In this document: piece by piece, positions 18,457 through 26,808 of the stretch
How positions within the stretch are numbered: position 1 is the stretch's first letter
How the letters are laid out: each line of letters begins with the position of its first letter
Source of the DNA: Acholeplasmataceae bacterium
Lineage (GTDB): Bacteria; Bacillota_I; Bacilli_A; Acholeplasmatales; UBA5453
Assembly: GCA_012837645.1 (NCBI GenBank)
Contig: DUQU01000043.1
Location: forward strand, 1 to 64,000
Direction of reading: 5' to 3'
DNA length: 64,000 bases
Position numbers and translations under genes: made by a program
The notes under the pieces: model-generated
The model's input: only the letters and a program-made list of their open reading frames with translations
The model's database searches: none
Told to the model about the DNA's origin: nothing

Positions 18457-19194
18457 ATGCCAAATATTTTTGATTTTAAATATTTAATTTATTTTATAAC
18501 AGGAGTTTTATTTGGCTTTTTATTTTTAGCACTAGTTTATTTATATAGTGCAATTATCGCCGTTAACCGTAAAAATAGAAAATTAAAATTGAACCCTCCC
18601 CATATTGATGAATTGGAAATTGGACTTTTGATTAAAGATGCCCAAGAGCAGTTTAAAAATAAATCAACCCGAAAAGAAGTCGGTTTAGCAACTCATTTAA
18701 AAACCATTTGTTTAGAATTAGCTAACGACATCGCTGATAAATATTATCCGACCAGTAAATATCCTTTATTAGAATTAACTGTAGAAGAGTCCTTAATGTT
18801 GACTCATTATATTGCCAATCGAGTGGAAGAGTTTTTAAGTGCGAAAATATTAGCTGTCATTAAAAGAAGGACGCTCGCTCAAATTAAGTTTTTATATGAT
18901 ACTAAAGTTAAAATTGGCGATATGAAGATTGTCAAAGCGGCTGAAGAAGCTAATGTTAAAAAGATTGGTAAAACTGTTTTAGGTGTTTTAAACGCTGTTA
19001 ATCCTGCTTATTGGGTTAAAAGGATTACAGTTGATAAATTATACGATTTAATTATTGTGAGGATATCTTTAGCGGTGATTGCGATTACCGGAGAAGAGAC
19101 TTATAAAGTTTACTCAAAACGCGTTTTCGTGGAACCCAAGGATTTAGATCTGAACATCGACAGTATTTATGAGGAAATAAAAGGGGAGTTATAA
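18457..19194 (+). CDS. Unknown membrane-anchored protein upstream of ftsK
   Basis: I do not recognise this 245-aa protein. It has one strong N-terminal hydrophobic segment (about residues 9-34: IYFITGVLFGFLFLALVYLY and onward), then a mostly helical, charged domain. A second mildly hydrophobic patch (LYDLIIVRISLAVIAITGEE, about 200-220) lies near the C-terminus. The GEETYKVYSKRV end is reminiscent of membrane-associated GTPase partner proteins, but this is weak. Its stop overlaps the ftsK start as TAATG, so the two are translated together. It might supply the membrane anchor the downstream translocase lacks; that is inference. Confidence 0.75.
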   Translation: MPNIFDFKYLIYFITGVLFGFLFLALVYLYSAIIAVNRKNRKLKLNPPHIDELEIGLLIKDAQEQFKNKSTRKEVGLATHLKTICLELANDIADKYYPTSKYPLLELTVEESLMLTHYIANRVEEFLSAKILAVIKRRTLAQIKFLYDTKVKIGDMKIVKAAEEANVKKIGKTVLGVLNAVNPAYWVKRITVDKLYDLIIVRISLAVIAITGEETYKVYSKRVFVEPKDLDLNIDSIYEEIKGEL

Positions 19195-21290
19195 TGGGGC
19201 TATTTTTTAGAAATGTTAATGAAGACTTAAGACCAATAAAAGTTGATTTTAAAATACCGCAATTTCTTAAAATTGAAGGATTAAAGCAACCAACAAAAAG
19301 AAGTTATCGACCTACTGATTTCATTTCTCCTATTTTTGGTTTAGCTGTTAAAGATGAAGTAGTCGCGCCTTTTATTAATAAAGCAAGTGGTAGTATTGCT
19401 AAGCAATTCGATTTTTTAAGGACGAATCCAATGGAAGACCGTTCCACATATCAAGAATTTAAAGATGTCATTGTTAATTTGGAAAAAAGAAAAGAAGTGT
19501 TTGGGGAGCACGTTTATGTTTCTGACAGAAAATATCAAAAAGAAGATAAAAAAGCTCCAGAAATAACTATCCCTTTTAAAGGATGGCAAAAAAAGTCAAA
19601 ATTCGATGAAGTAATTACTTCTACACAAGAAGATAAAAAGGTAGTTGTTAAAACCCCACTAGAAACAGTAACTGCGGTTGAAACAGCAGTTGTTGATAAA
19701 CAAGAAAGAGAAATACCGATAATTAAAAAAGTTGACGAACCTCATCATGAAAGTGAATTAGAAGCGAGTTTAACGAAATTAGAACCGACATTTATTGAGA
19801 AAGAAGAAAGCACGTTAACCGAAGAAATAATAAAAAGGCAACCCGAAGTTAAAAAACCTAAAAAGGCGAGAAGGAAATACACTTTACCGCCTTATGAGAT
19901 TTTTTCTACTAGTGAAAGTAAAACAGAAGAACTGCCAGAGTGGTTAACAAATCAAGCAGAACAAATTAATAGTACTTTATTGCATTTCAATGTTCCTGGC
20001 AAAGTCATCAATATTATTAAAGGTCCCACTGTTACGAGACATGAAATTGAACTGGAAAAAGGTATTAACGTAAGTAGAGTAAATACTATTAAAGAAAACT
20101 TAATGATGAGCCTAGCAGCGGAAACTATAAGAATTGAAGCCCCGATTCCTGGTAAGCATTATGTTGGAATTGAACTTCCAAATACTATTCCGGAAATAGT
20201 ATTATTTGGTAACGTTGTTAATGATCCTTCTTTTAAAAATGATTTTAATAATCCTCTTAAAATTGCCTTGGGTGTTGATATTGATGGAAGAAACATTTTT
20301 GAAAACATTAAAAATATGCCGCACGGTTTAATTGCCGGTGCGACTAATAGCGGTAAATCGGTTTGTATTAATACTATTATCGCTAGTTTATTAATGAAAA
20401 ATCATCCCGACGATTTGAAGTTTATTATGATCGATCCTAAAATGGTAGAATTGTCTCTATATAACGATTTACCGCATCTTTTAACTCCGGTAATTAACGA
20501 CGCTAGAACAGCTGCGATCGCTCTTAATTGGGCCGTTGATGAAATGGAAAGAAGATATAAATTGTTTGCTGATAATAGAGCGAGAGATATTAAATCCTTT
20601 AATGAGAAAGTTAGCAGCGATGACAATTTAGAAAGCTTGCCTTGTATCGTTATTATTATTGATGAATTGGCTGATTTAATGATGGCTTCTTCTCAAGAGG
20701 TTGAAACTTCTATTCAAAGATTAACAGCGAAAGCAAGAGCGGCAGGAATTCATTTAATCGTGGCGACACAAAGACCGACAACAGACGTAGTTAAAGGAAC
20801 TATAAAAGCAAATATTAATACAAGAATAGCTTTTAGAGTTTCTTCTTATGTTGATTCAATTACTATTTTAGATCAAGCTGGAGCGGAACAGTTGCTCGGT
20901 AAAGGTGATATGTTATTAAAGTCGGTTGACCGTCCGATGAGGCTACAAGGTGCTTATATTAAAGATAGTGAAATTGAAAAATTAACAGATTTTATTAAAG
21001 CTCAACTAGAACCAGAGTATTTATTTACTCATGATAAATTAAAAGAGCGAGAAACTTTGAAAAAAAGTCAAGAAAAAGATGAACTCTTTTTTGAAGTTGC
21101 AAAATTCGTTGTCGAACAAGATAGTTGTTCTATTAACTCCATTCAACAACAATTCAACCTTGGGTTTAATCGTGCTCAAAAAATAGTTGAAAGTTTAGAA
21201 AACGAAGAAATAGTTTCCGTTGGTGAAAAAAATAAAGCCCGAACAGTTTTAATTACAATGAGTGATTTGGAGCGTTTCAATGACTTATAA
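19194..21290 (+). CDS. ftsK: FtsK/SpoIIIE-family DNA translocase without transmembrane domain
   Basis: Hexameric ATP-driven motor that moves chromosome ends at division. The 698-aa product has a linker of about 240 residues rich in Lys and Glu, then the alpha-beta motor: Walker A GATNSGKSVCI (around residue 383), FIMIDPKMVELSLYNDLPHLL, IIDELADLMM (Walker B), ATQRPTTDVVKG, and a C-terminal winged-helix gamma domain (SINSIQQQFNLGFNRAQKIVESLE). There is no hydrophobic segment in the N-terminal part, unlike FtsK and SpoIIIE but like Bacillus SftA. It starts within the TAATG overlap with the upstream membrane protein, and lepB overlaps its 3' end. Confidence 0.93.
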   Translation: MGLFFRNVNEDLRPIKVDFKIPQFLKIEGLKQPTKRSYRPTDFISPIFGLAVKDEVVAPFINKASGSIAKQFDFLRTNPMEDRSTYQEFKDVIVNLEKRKEVFGEHVYVSDRKYQKEDKKAPEITIPFKGWQKKSKFDEVITSTQEDKKVVVKTPLETVTAVETAVVDKQEREIPIIKKVDEPHHESELEASLTKLEPTFIEKEESTLTEEIIKRQPEVKKPKKARRKYTLPPYEIFSTSESKTEELPEWLTNQAEQINSTLLHFNVPGKVINIIKGPTVTRHEIELEKGINVSRVNTIKENLMMSLAAETIRIEAPIPGKHYVGIELPNTIPEIVLFGNVVNDPSFKNDFNNPLKIALGVDIDGRNIFENIKNMPHGLIAGATNSGKSVCINTIIASLLMKNHPDDLKFIMIDPKMVELSLYNDLPHLLTPVINDARTAAIALNWAVDEMERRYKLFADNRARDIKSFNEKVSSDDNLESLPCIVIIIDELADLMMASSQEVETSIQRLTAKARAAGIHLIVATQRPTTDVVKGTIKANINTRIAFRVSSYVDSITILDQAGAEQLLGKGDMLLKSVDRPMRLQGAYIKDSEIEKLTDFIKAQLEPEYLFTHDKLKERETLKKSQEKDELFFEVAKFVVEQDSCSINSIQQQFNLGFNRAQKIVESLENEEIVSVGEKNKARTVLITMSDLERFNDL

Positions 21291-22119
21291 AGAAGCTTTA
21301 ACTATTTATCAAACTAAAGATATCAGTGATGATGATCAAAAAGCAATAGTAAAAATATTAAAAAGGAAAATTAATTTAAAATTAATTGTTTCTTTGACAA
21401 TCTCATTAGTTATTTTGTCAGTAGCTATCTTGTTTTTATTTTTAAAAGGAGGTCGTTTTTCCGGGCAAACTACTAAAATAATCTTTTTTACAGTCTTAAT
21501 AACTACTGTTTTATTGACGATAGGTATTGGTGTTTATCATTTTTACCACCGTGAAAAATTATCTTATTATCAAAAAACCTTTAAATTTGTGGATCTATTT
21601 TTTTTCATATTAATAGTAATAAATGTTTTCTTTTTTTTGCAAACATTTATATTTAGGACCGCAAAAGTGGTGCATCGTTCGATGGAAGAGACTTTATATG
21701 ATGGAGATACTGTTATCGTTTTGCAATATCCTCAAACGTTTAAAAATGATGATATCGTCGTCATTGATGCTAATTTAATACCGATTTTAAATGATAATGA
21801 AAAAGAGAATTATTATGTGAAAAGGATAAAAGGTGTTGCAGGAGATAAAATTAGTTATCAAGTTATGGGCAATAACACAATTAAGTTTCAGTTAAATGAT
21901 TATGAGGAAATTATCTCCAACGAGAGAAGTTATTATGAAAGTTTAAAAGAAATTGTTGATAGTCTTGAAAATGGTATAATTCCCAATAATATGTTCTTTT
22001 TAATTGGTGATAATTTTGAAAATTCAAAAGATTCGCGGGAGTTTGGTTTAGTGGAGAGAGAAGTAATTTTAGGGCGAGTTAAAATAAGACTTTTCCCTAG
22101 TTTTGGAGTGATTAAATGA
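21280..22119 (+). CDS. lepB: Signal peptidase I, divergent, with multiple N-terminal membrane segments
   Basis: Cleaves signal peptides from exported proteins. The 279-aa product has three hydrophobic segments before the catalytic domain (about residues 36-56, 65-84 and 104-124) where most Firmicute SipS proteins have one. Box B is VVHRSMEETLYDGD (Ser nucleophile; the usual Pro is Glu here), box D is YYVKRIKGVAGD (Lys general base), and box E is IGDNFENSKDSREFG. The GTG at 21262 is in frame, but GGAG at 21269-21272 favours the ATG at 21280. It overlaps ftsK by 11 bases and the rbgA start by ATGA. Confidence 0.9.
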   Translation: MTYKEALTIYQTKDISDDDQKAIVKILKRKINLKLIVSLTISLVILSVAILFLFLKGGRFSGQTTKIIFFTVLITTVLLTIGIGVYHFYHREKLSYYQKTFKFVDLFFFILIVINVFFFLQTFIFRTAKVVHRSMEETLYDGDTVIVLQYPQTFKNDDIVVIDANLIPILNDNEKENYYVKRIKGVAGDKISYQVMGNNTIKFQLNDYEEIISNERSYYESLKEIVDSLENGIIPNNMFFLIGDNFENSKDSREFGLVEREVILGRVKIRLFPSFGVIK

Positions 22120-22913
22120 TCCAGTGGTATCCAGGCCATATGGCGAAAACTAAAAGAGAAATAAAAGAAAATTTAAAGCTAATTGATATTGTCTATTTTG
22201 TTTTAGATGCGAGATGCCCTTTTAGTTCTTTTAATGAAGATATATTAGCTGTCGTGGAAAACAAACCTATTCTTTATTTATACAATAAAAGTTCTTTATC
22301 TGATTACCATAAATTAGTAAAATTAAATTTAAATGAACCTTACTTAATAATCGATTCTTTAAAAAAAATTAATATTAATAAAATTACTTTTAAAACAAGA
22401 GATATATTAGCAGAACTTTTAAAAACTAAAACAAACCAAGGCTATTCTAACTATCAAATTAAGGCTTTAGTGATGGGTATTCCTAATGTTGGTAAGTCAA
22501 CTCTTATTAACACTTTAACTAGAGCCAAAAAGGCATCTACTAATCCTCTTCCAGGCCATACAAGGAGGTTGGCGTGGATTAGAACGAAAGATGATATTTT
22601 ATTGTTGGATACTCCTGGAGTTTTATGGCCCAAACTAGAAGAAAAAGTTTCCTATCATTTGGCTTTAAGTGGCGCGATTAAAGAAGAGATTATTAAAGAG
22701 GAAAAATTAGCTTATTATGGTTTGCGTTTTATCTTTAAATATTATCCTCATTTTTTAAAGTATTACGATATTGAAATTACTAAAAAAGAAGATTTTTTTG
22801 AGCAACTTCAAGAAAAGCGAGGTTTAAAGTTATTAAGTGAAGCATATACTATTTTTTTAAGGGATTTAAAAGAAGGCAAGTTAGGAGCGGTAGTTTTTGA
22901 TAGAGATAACTGA
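22116..22913 (+). CDS. rbgA: Ribosome biogenesis GTPase RbgA (YlqF)
   Basis: GTPase for late assembly of the 50S subunit. The 265-aa product shows the circularly permuted order of this family: WYPGHMAKTKREI start, G4 as LYNKSSL instead of NKxD, G1 GIPNVGKSTLINTL, G2-region PGHTRRLAWI, and G3 DTPGVLWP. The C-terminal ANTAR-like part is present. It overlaps lepB as ATGA. It precedes rnhB, the same pair as in Bacillus. Confidence 0.94.
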   Translation: MIQWYPGHMAKTKREIKENLKLIDIVYFVLDARCPFSSFNEDILAVVENKPILYLYNKSSLSDYHKLVKLNLNEPYLIIDSLKKININKITFKTRDILAELLKTKTNQGYSNYQIKALVMGIPNVGKSTLINTLTRAKKASTNPLPGHTRRLAWIRTKDDILLLDTPGVLWPKLEEKVSYHLALSGAIKEEIIKEEKLAYYGLRFIFKYYPHFLKYYDIEITKKEDFFEQLQEKRGLKLLSEAYTIFLRDLKEGKLGAVVFDRDN

Positions 22914-23511
22914 AAAGCAATTAATAAAAAAGGGTTTTAAATATCTTTGCGGTGTTGATGAAGTGGGCAGAGGTCCACTTGCCGGTCCTGTCGTGGCCGC
23001 GGCGGTAATATTAAAAAACGATCATAAGTTAATTTTAAAAGATTCGAAAAAGCTTTCAAGGGTAAGACGCCAAGAACTATTAAAAGAAATTAAGAAGTCA
23101 GCCCTTAGTATTGGGATTAGTTTTGTTAGTCCAGAAGAAATTGATAAAATAAACATCTTAAACGCCACTAAAGAAGCGATGATTAGTGCGATTTCAGCTT
23201 TAAAAGTTAAACCTGATTTTGTTTTAATTGACGCTGTTAATTTAGAGGCCTATTTAGATATTCCTTCTCTAGCAATTATTAAAGGTGATGATAAAATTAC
23301 TTCAATTCAAGCTGCTTCGATTATCGCTAAAGAAACGAGAGATGATTATATGCGGTTAATGGATAACTATTATCCTCTTTATGGTTTTAAAAATCATTTC
23401 GGTTATCCTACTAAAAAACATCTTGAAATGATAAAAAAACATGGGATTACTAAAATTCATAGAAAAACTTTTAAACCAATTAAAACGATGTTAAAAGCAG
23501 GCTTACTATAA
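22897..23511 (+). CDS. rnhB: Ribonuclease HII
   Basis: Degrades RNA in RNA-DNA hybrids and removes misincorporated ribonucleotides. The 204-aa product has the DEVGRGPLAGPVVAAAV motif with catalytic Asp-Glu, LKDSKKLS, DAVNLEAYL in place of DGN.P.L, and the KGDDKITSIQAASIIAKETRD block. The start is a TTG at 22897: no ATG or GTG lies between it and the conserved core, and AGGAG at 22883-22887 is upstream. It overlaps rbgA by 17 bases. Confidence 0.94.
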   Translation: MIEITEKQLIKKGFKYLCGVDEVGRGPLAGPVVAAAVILKNDHKLILKDSKKLSRVRRQELLKEIKKSALSIGISFVSPEEIDKINILNATKEAMISAISALKVKPDFVLIDAVNLEAYLDIPSLAIIKGDDKITSIQAASIIAKETRDDYMRLMDNYYPLYGFKNHFGYPTKKHLEMIKKHGITKIHRKTFKPIKTMLKAGLL

Positions 23512-23589
23512 GCACTTTTTAAATATTTAAAAGTTTTAATAAAAAAAGATATATATTAATTAATATCAATATATATAAAATTAATGGTC

Positions 23590-23617
23590 TTGACAACCAA
23601 CTTTTTTACACTATAAT
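23590..23617 (+). promoter_or_regulatory. topA promoter
   Basis: TTGACA (23590-23595), a 16-base spacer, TATAAT (23612-23617), with no TG before the -10. The 70 bases upstream are almost purely A and T (an UP-element-like tract) and include an imperfect hairpin with T-rich tail just after rnhB that may be a weak terminator. Confidence 0.75.
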
Positions 23618-23635
23618 TTAGGAAAGAGGTGTGAT

Positions 23636-25441
23636 ATGAAAACATTGATTGTCGTCGAATCACCGACAAAAGCAAGAACAATTAAAAATTATTTGCCTGA
23701 AAAGTATCAACTATTCGCTACTATGGGTCATATTAAAGACTTAGCAATTAAAGGAATTAATGGCTATGGTGTTTTAATTTATGATGGTTTTAAAGCTGAA
23801 TATGAAACGATTAAAGGGAAAACTAATACAATTTCTAAATTAAAAGAATTCGCTAAAGATAAGAAAGTTTTGCTAGCCAGCGATTATGACCGTGAAGGAG
23901 AAGCGATTGCTTGGCATGTTAAAGAAGAATTAAAATTAGATGAAGATGATGTAAACCGGATTAGATTTACAGAAATCACTAAAGAAGCCATTTTAGAGGC
24001 GATTGAAAATCCTGCTAGTTTAGATAAAAATTTAGTTAATAGTCAAGAAACAAGAAGAATTTTAGACCGTATTATTGGTTTTGATTTATCAAAATTAGTG
24101 CAAAGAAAGATCCATTCTATTAGTGCTGGACGGGTTCAAAGTGTCGTTCTTAAAATGATTATCGATCGCGAAAAGGAAATCAGTGACTTTAAGCCCCTAA
24201 CTTACTATCAAATTGAAGCTGATTTTAAAAAGTTTAAAGCACAATATATTAAAAATAAAGATAAGACTTTAAGAGATGAAAATGAAGCTAAAGCGTTAGT
24301 AAAAGAAATGGGTACTGACTTTATAGTAACTGAAATTGAAGAAAAGGAAGCTTTAAAATATTCATTATATCCTTTTATTACTTCCACGCTCCAACAACAA
24401 GGAATTTATAGATTAAGAACGAGCGCTTCTAACGTAATGAAGATCGCTCAAAAGCTTTATGAAGGTGTAAAAACAAAAGATGGCATGGTCGGTTTAATAA
24501 CTTATATGCGAACAGACTCATTAAATCTTTCTAGTAAATTTGTTAATATTACACGTGATTATATTAAAAAAACATATGGCGAAGAATATTTAGGAACGAT
24601 TAGAAGGCCCCAAGCCAGAAAAGGAGCCCAAGAAGCTCATGAGGCAATTAGACCAACTTCTATTTATCGAACTCCAGAAAGCGTTAAGCCTTATTTAAGC
24701 AATCAAGAATATAAATTATATGAACTTATTTATAAAAGAACGCTAGCATTTTTAATGAAAGCTGGCCTTGATTTAGAAAAGTCAGTTACTTTTAATGCCA
24801 ATGGTCATCTTTTTAAAGCTAATTTCACTAAAGTTGTCTTTTTAGGGCACCGGCTTTTAGAGAAAAGTAGTAAAAAAGAATTTTATCCCTCTTTTCAATT
24901 AAAAGAAACATTGAGTGCCGATAAAGTTGAACTAATTAAAAAAGAAACTGAGGCTCCAAAAAGGTATACAGAAGCGACATTAATTAAAGAAATGGAAGAT
25001 TCCGGAATTGGCAGACCTTCTACGTACGCTGAGACGACGAGAAGAATTAATAGTGCCGGATATGTTTATAAAGAAAAAGGTTATTTTCATCCTAGTGAGC
25101 AAGGAAAACTTACCGCGACTAGTTTAGATAATTATTTTAATGAATTTATTAATGTTAATTATACTTCTAAAATGGAAACTAGTTTAGATGAAATTGCTAG
25201 TGGAGAAACGACAAAAGAAGAAGTCTTAACCAACTTTTATGATAATTTTTACTCTCAAGTTCTAAAGGCTACGAAAGAAATGCCAACTCTTAAAAAAGAA
25301 GTTAAAAAAACTGGAGAAAAATGTCCTCTTTGTGGGAAAGACTTAGTTTATAAGCAAAATAGAAAGGGTGAAACCTTTATTGCTTGTAGTGGTTTTACGG
25401 ATACGCCTAGGTGTAAATACACTAAAAGCATCAAAAAATAA
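23636..25441 (+). CDS. topA: DNA topoisomerase I
   Basis: Relaxes negative supercoils. The 601-aa product has the N-terminal Toprim motif (VVESPTKARTIKNYL, then ASDYDREGEAIAWH), the active-site Tyr in LITYMRTDSLNLS, and KEMEDSGIGRPSTYA. Only a single C-terminal zinc ribbon is present (CPLCGKDLVY to CKYTK); Bacillus and E. coli enzymes have several, so the protein is about 90 residues shorter than Bacillus TopA. GAAAGAGGTG precedes the ATG. Confidence 0.96.
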   Translation: MKTLIVVESPTKARTIKNYLPEKYQLFATMGHIKDLAIKGINGYGVLIYDGFKAEYETIKGKTNTISKLKEFAKDKKVLLASDYDREGEAIAWHVKEELKLDEDDVNRIRFTEITKEAILEAIENPASLDKNLVNSQETRRILDRIIGFDLSKLVQRKIHSISAGRVQSVVLKMIIDREKEISDFKPLTYYQIEADFKKFKAQYIKNKDKTLRDENEAKALVKEMGTDFIVTEIEEKEALKYSLYPFITSTLQQQGIYRLRTSASNVMKIAQKLYEGVKTKDGMVGLITYMRTDSLNLSSKFVNITRDYIKKTYGEEYLGTIRRPQARKGAQEAHEAIRPTSIYRTPESVKPYLSNQEYKLYELIYKRTLAFLMKAGLDLEKSVTFNANGHLFKANFTKVVFLGHRLLEKSSKKEFYPSFQLKETLSADKVELIKKETEAPKRYTEATLIKEMEDSGIGRPSTYAETTRRINSAGYVYKEKGYFHPSEQGKLTATSLDNYFNEFINVNYTSKMETSLDEIASGETTKEEVLTNFYDNFYSQVLKATKEMPTLKKEVKKTGEKCPLCGKDLVYKQNRKGETFIACSGFTDTPRCKYTKSIKK

Positions 25442-25496
25442 GAGCTATTAATCGCATTATTGAGAACTTGAAAAGATAGAATATTATAAAATCCTA

Positions 25497-25505
25497 TGCT
25501 ATAAT
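25497..25505 (+). promoter_or_regulatory. Extended -10 promoter of ftsY-ylxM-ffh
   Basis: TGCTATAAT (25497-25505), with the ftsY ATG only 17 bases downstream. Transcription would start near 25512, so the in-frame TTG at 25511 cannot be the start codon. Confidence 0.6.
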
Positions 25506-25522
25506 ATCTCTTGGGTGTTATT

Positions 25523-26488
25523 ATGGGATTTTTTAAAATATTTAGACGTAAAAAAGATAAAATAAATAAATATCAAGCCTCGCTTCATAAGCAGCGTGAA
25601 TCATTAGGAAGTTTAACTAAAGTATTAGAAAATAGTAAAACGATTACTGAAGATTTGTATGCTGAAATAGAGGAAATTTTAATTATGGCTGATATGGGCG
25701 TAGAGATGACTTTGAAATTTATCGCCACTTTAAAAGAAGTTCAAGAGCTTAAAAAGATTACTGATCCTTTATTGTTAAAAGAAATAATTGTTGATGAAAT
25801 GTTTAATCTCTATTTGGAAGGAGAGATCGTTGACACTAATATTAACTATCAAAAAGAGGAGTTAAATGTTTATTTTTTTGTAGGCGTTAATGGTACCGGT
25901 AAAACGACTTCAATAGCTAAGTTAGCCTCGCAGCTAAAAAAAGATAATAAAGTTTTATTAATCGCCGCGGACACCTTTAGAGCGGGTGCGATTGAGCAAT
26001 TAAGGCTTTGGGGCGACCGAGCGGGAGTTGATGTCTTTTTTAAAAGCCAAGGTGTCGATCCTTCTAGTGTGATATATGATGGCTTATTAAAAGCTAAAAA
26101 GGACAATTATAATTGTGTTTTAATCGATACAGCAGGAAGACTTCATAATAAAAAACATTTAATGAATGAACTTAATAAGATGTACCGTGTTACCGAAAAA
26201 GTGACAGGTAAAAAACCGCAAGAAATCTTTTTAGTAATAGACGCGACTACTGGCCAAAACGGAATTAAACAAGCCCAAGTCTTTCAAGAAGCGACTAATG
26301 TTAGTAGTGTCATTTTAACGAAACTAGATGGCTCTTCAAAAGGCGGGATTGTGCTGGCAATTAAAAACTTATATCAAATTCCGATTAAATATGTTGGCGT
26401 TGGTGAAAAAATCACTGATCTTTTAGTTTTTGATATTGAGGACTATATTTATGGTTTATTTAGTGATTTTTTTAGTGAGGAAAATTAA
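25523..26488 (+). CDS. ftsY: Signal recognition particle receptor FtsY
   Basis: Docks SRP-ribosome complexes at the membrane. The 321-aa product has a short basic N-terminus (FFKIFRRKKDKINKY), an N domain, and a GTPase domain with GVNGTGKTTSIAKLA (G1), DTFRAGAIEQLRLW, DTAGRLHNKKHL (G3), TKLDGSSKGG (G4 region) and GVGEKITDL. The acidic A domain of E. coli is missing, as usual in Gram-positives. It overlaps ylxM by TAATG, forming the ftsY-ylxM-ffh operon. Confidence 0.96.
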   Translation: MGFFKIFRRKKDKINKYQASLHKQRESLGSLTKVLENSKTITEDLYAEIEEILIMADMGVEMTLKFIATLKEVQELKKITDPLLLKEIIVDEMFNLYLEGEIVDTNINYQKEELNVYFFVGVNGTGKTTSIAKLASQLKKDNKVLLIAADTFRAGAIEQLRLWGDRAGVDVFFKSQGVDPSSVIYDGLLKAKKDNYNCVLIDTAGRLHNKKHLMNELNKMYRVTEKVTGKKPQEIFLVIDATTGQNGIKQAQVFQEATNVSSVILTKLDGSSKGGIVLAIKNLYQIPIKYVGVGEKITDLLVFDIEDYIYGLFSDFFSEEN

Positions 26489-26808
26489 TGTTAAGAAAGT
26501 TAGAAAAGTACAATAACCTTTTTGATGTTTATCAAAAACTATTAACAGAAAAACAAAGCAATTACTTTAAAATGTATTATCAAAAAGACTACTCCTTACA
26601 AGAAATTGCTGATTATTATCATGTTTCTCGTAATGCAGTTTATGATCAACTTAAAAAGACAATTGCTAAATTAAGCGATTTAGAAGAAAAGTTGAAAATT
26701 GTTTTTAAAAATGAGTATCGTTGGCATCAATATCAACGATATTTAGAAACTAAAGATGAAAAATATCTTAAAAAAATGATAGAAATGGAAGATGAAAATG
26801 GCATTTGA
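26488..26808 (+). CDS. ylxM: YlxM/UPF0122 helix-turn-helix protein
   Basis: A 106-aa protein with the family HTH (QKDYSLQEIADYYHVSRNAVYDQLKKTIAKL). YlxM proteins are nearly always encoded with ffh and ftsY and are thought to modulate SRP activity. It shares TAATG with ftsY and its end overlaps the ffh start by 11 bases. Confidence 0.92.
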   Translation: MLRKLEKYNNLFDVYQKLLTEKQSNYFKMYYQKDYSLQEIADYYHVSRNAVYDQLKKTIAKLSDLEEKLKIVFKNEYRWHQYQRYLETKDEKYLKKMIEMEDENGI

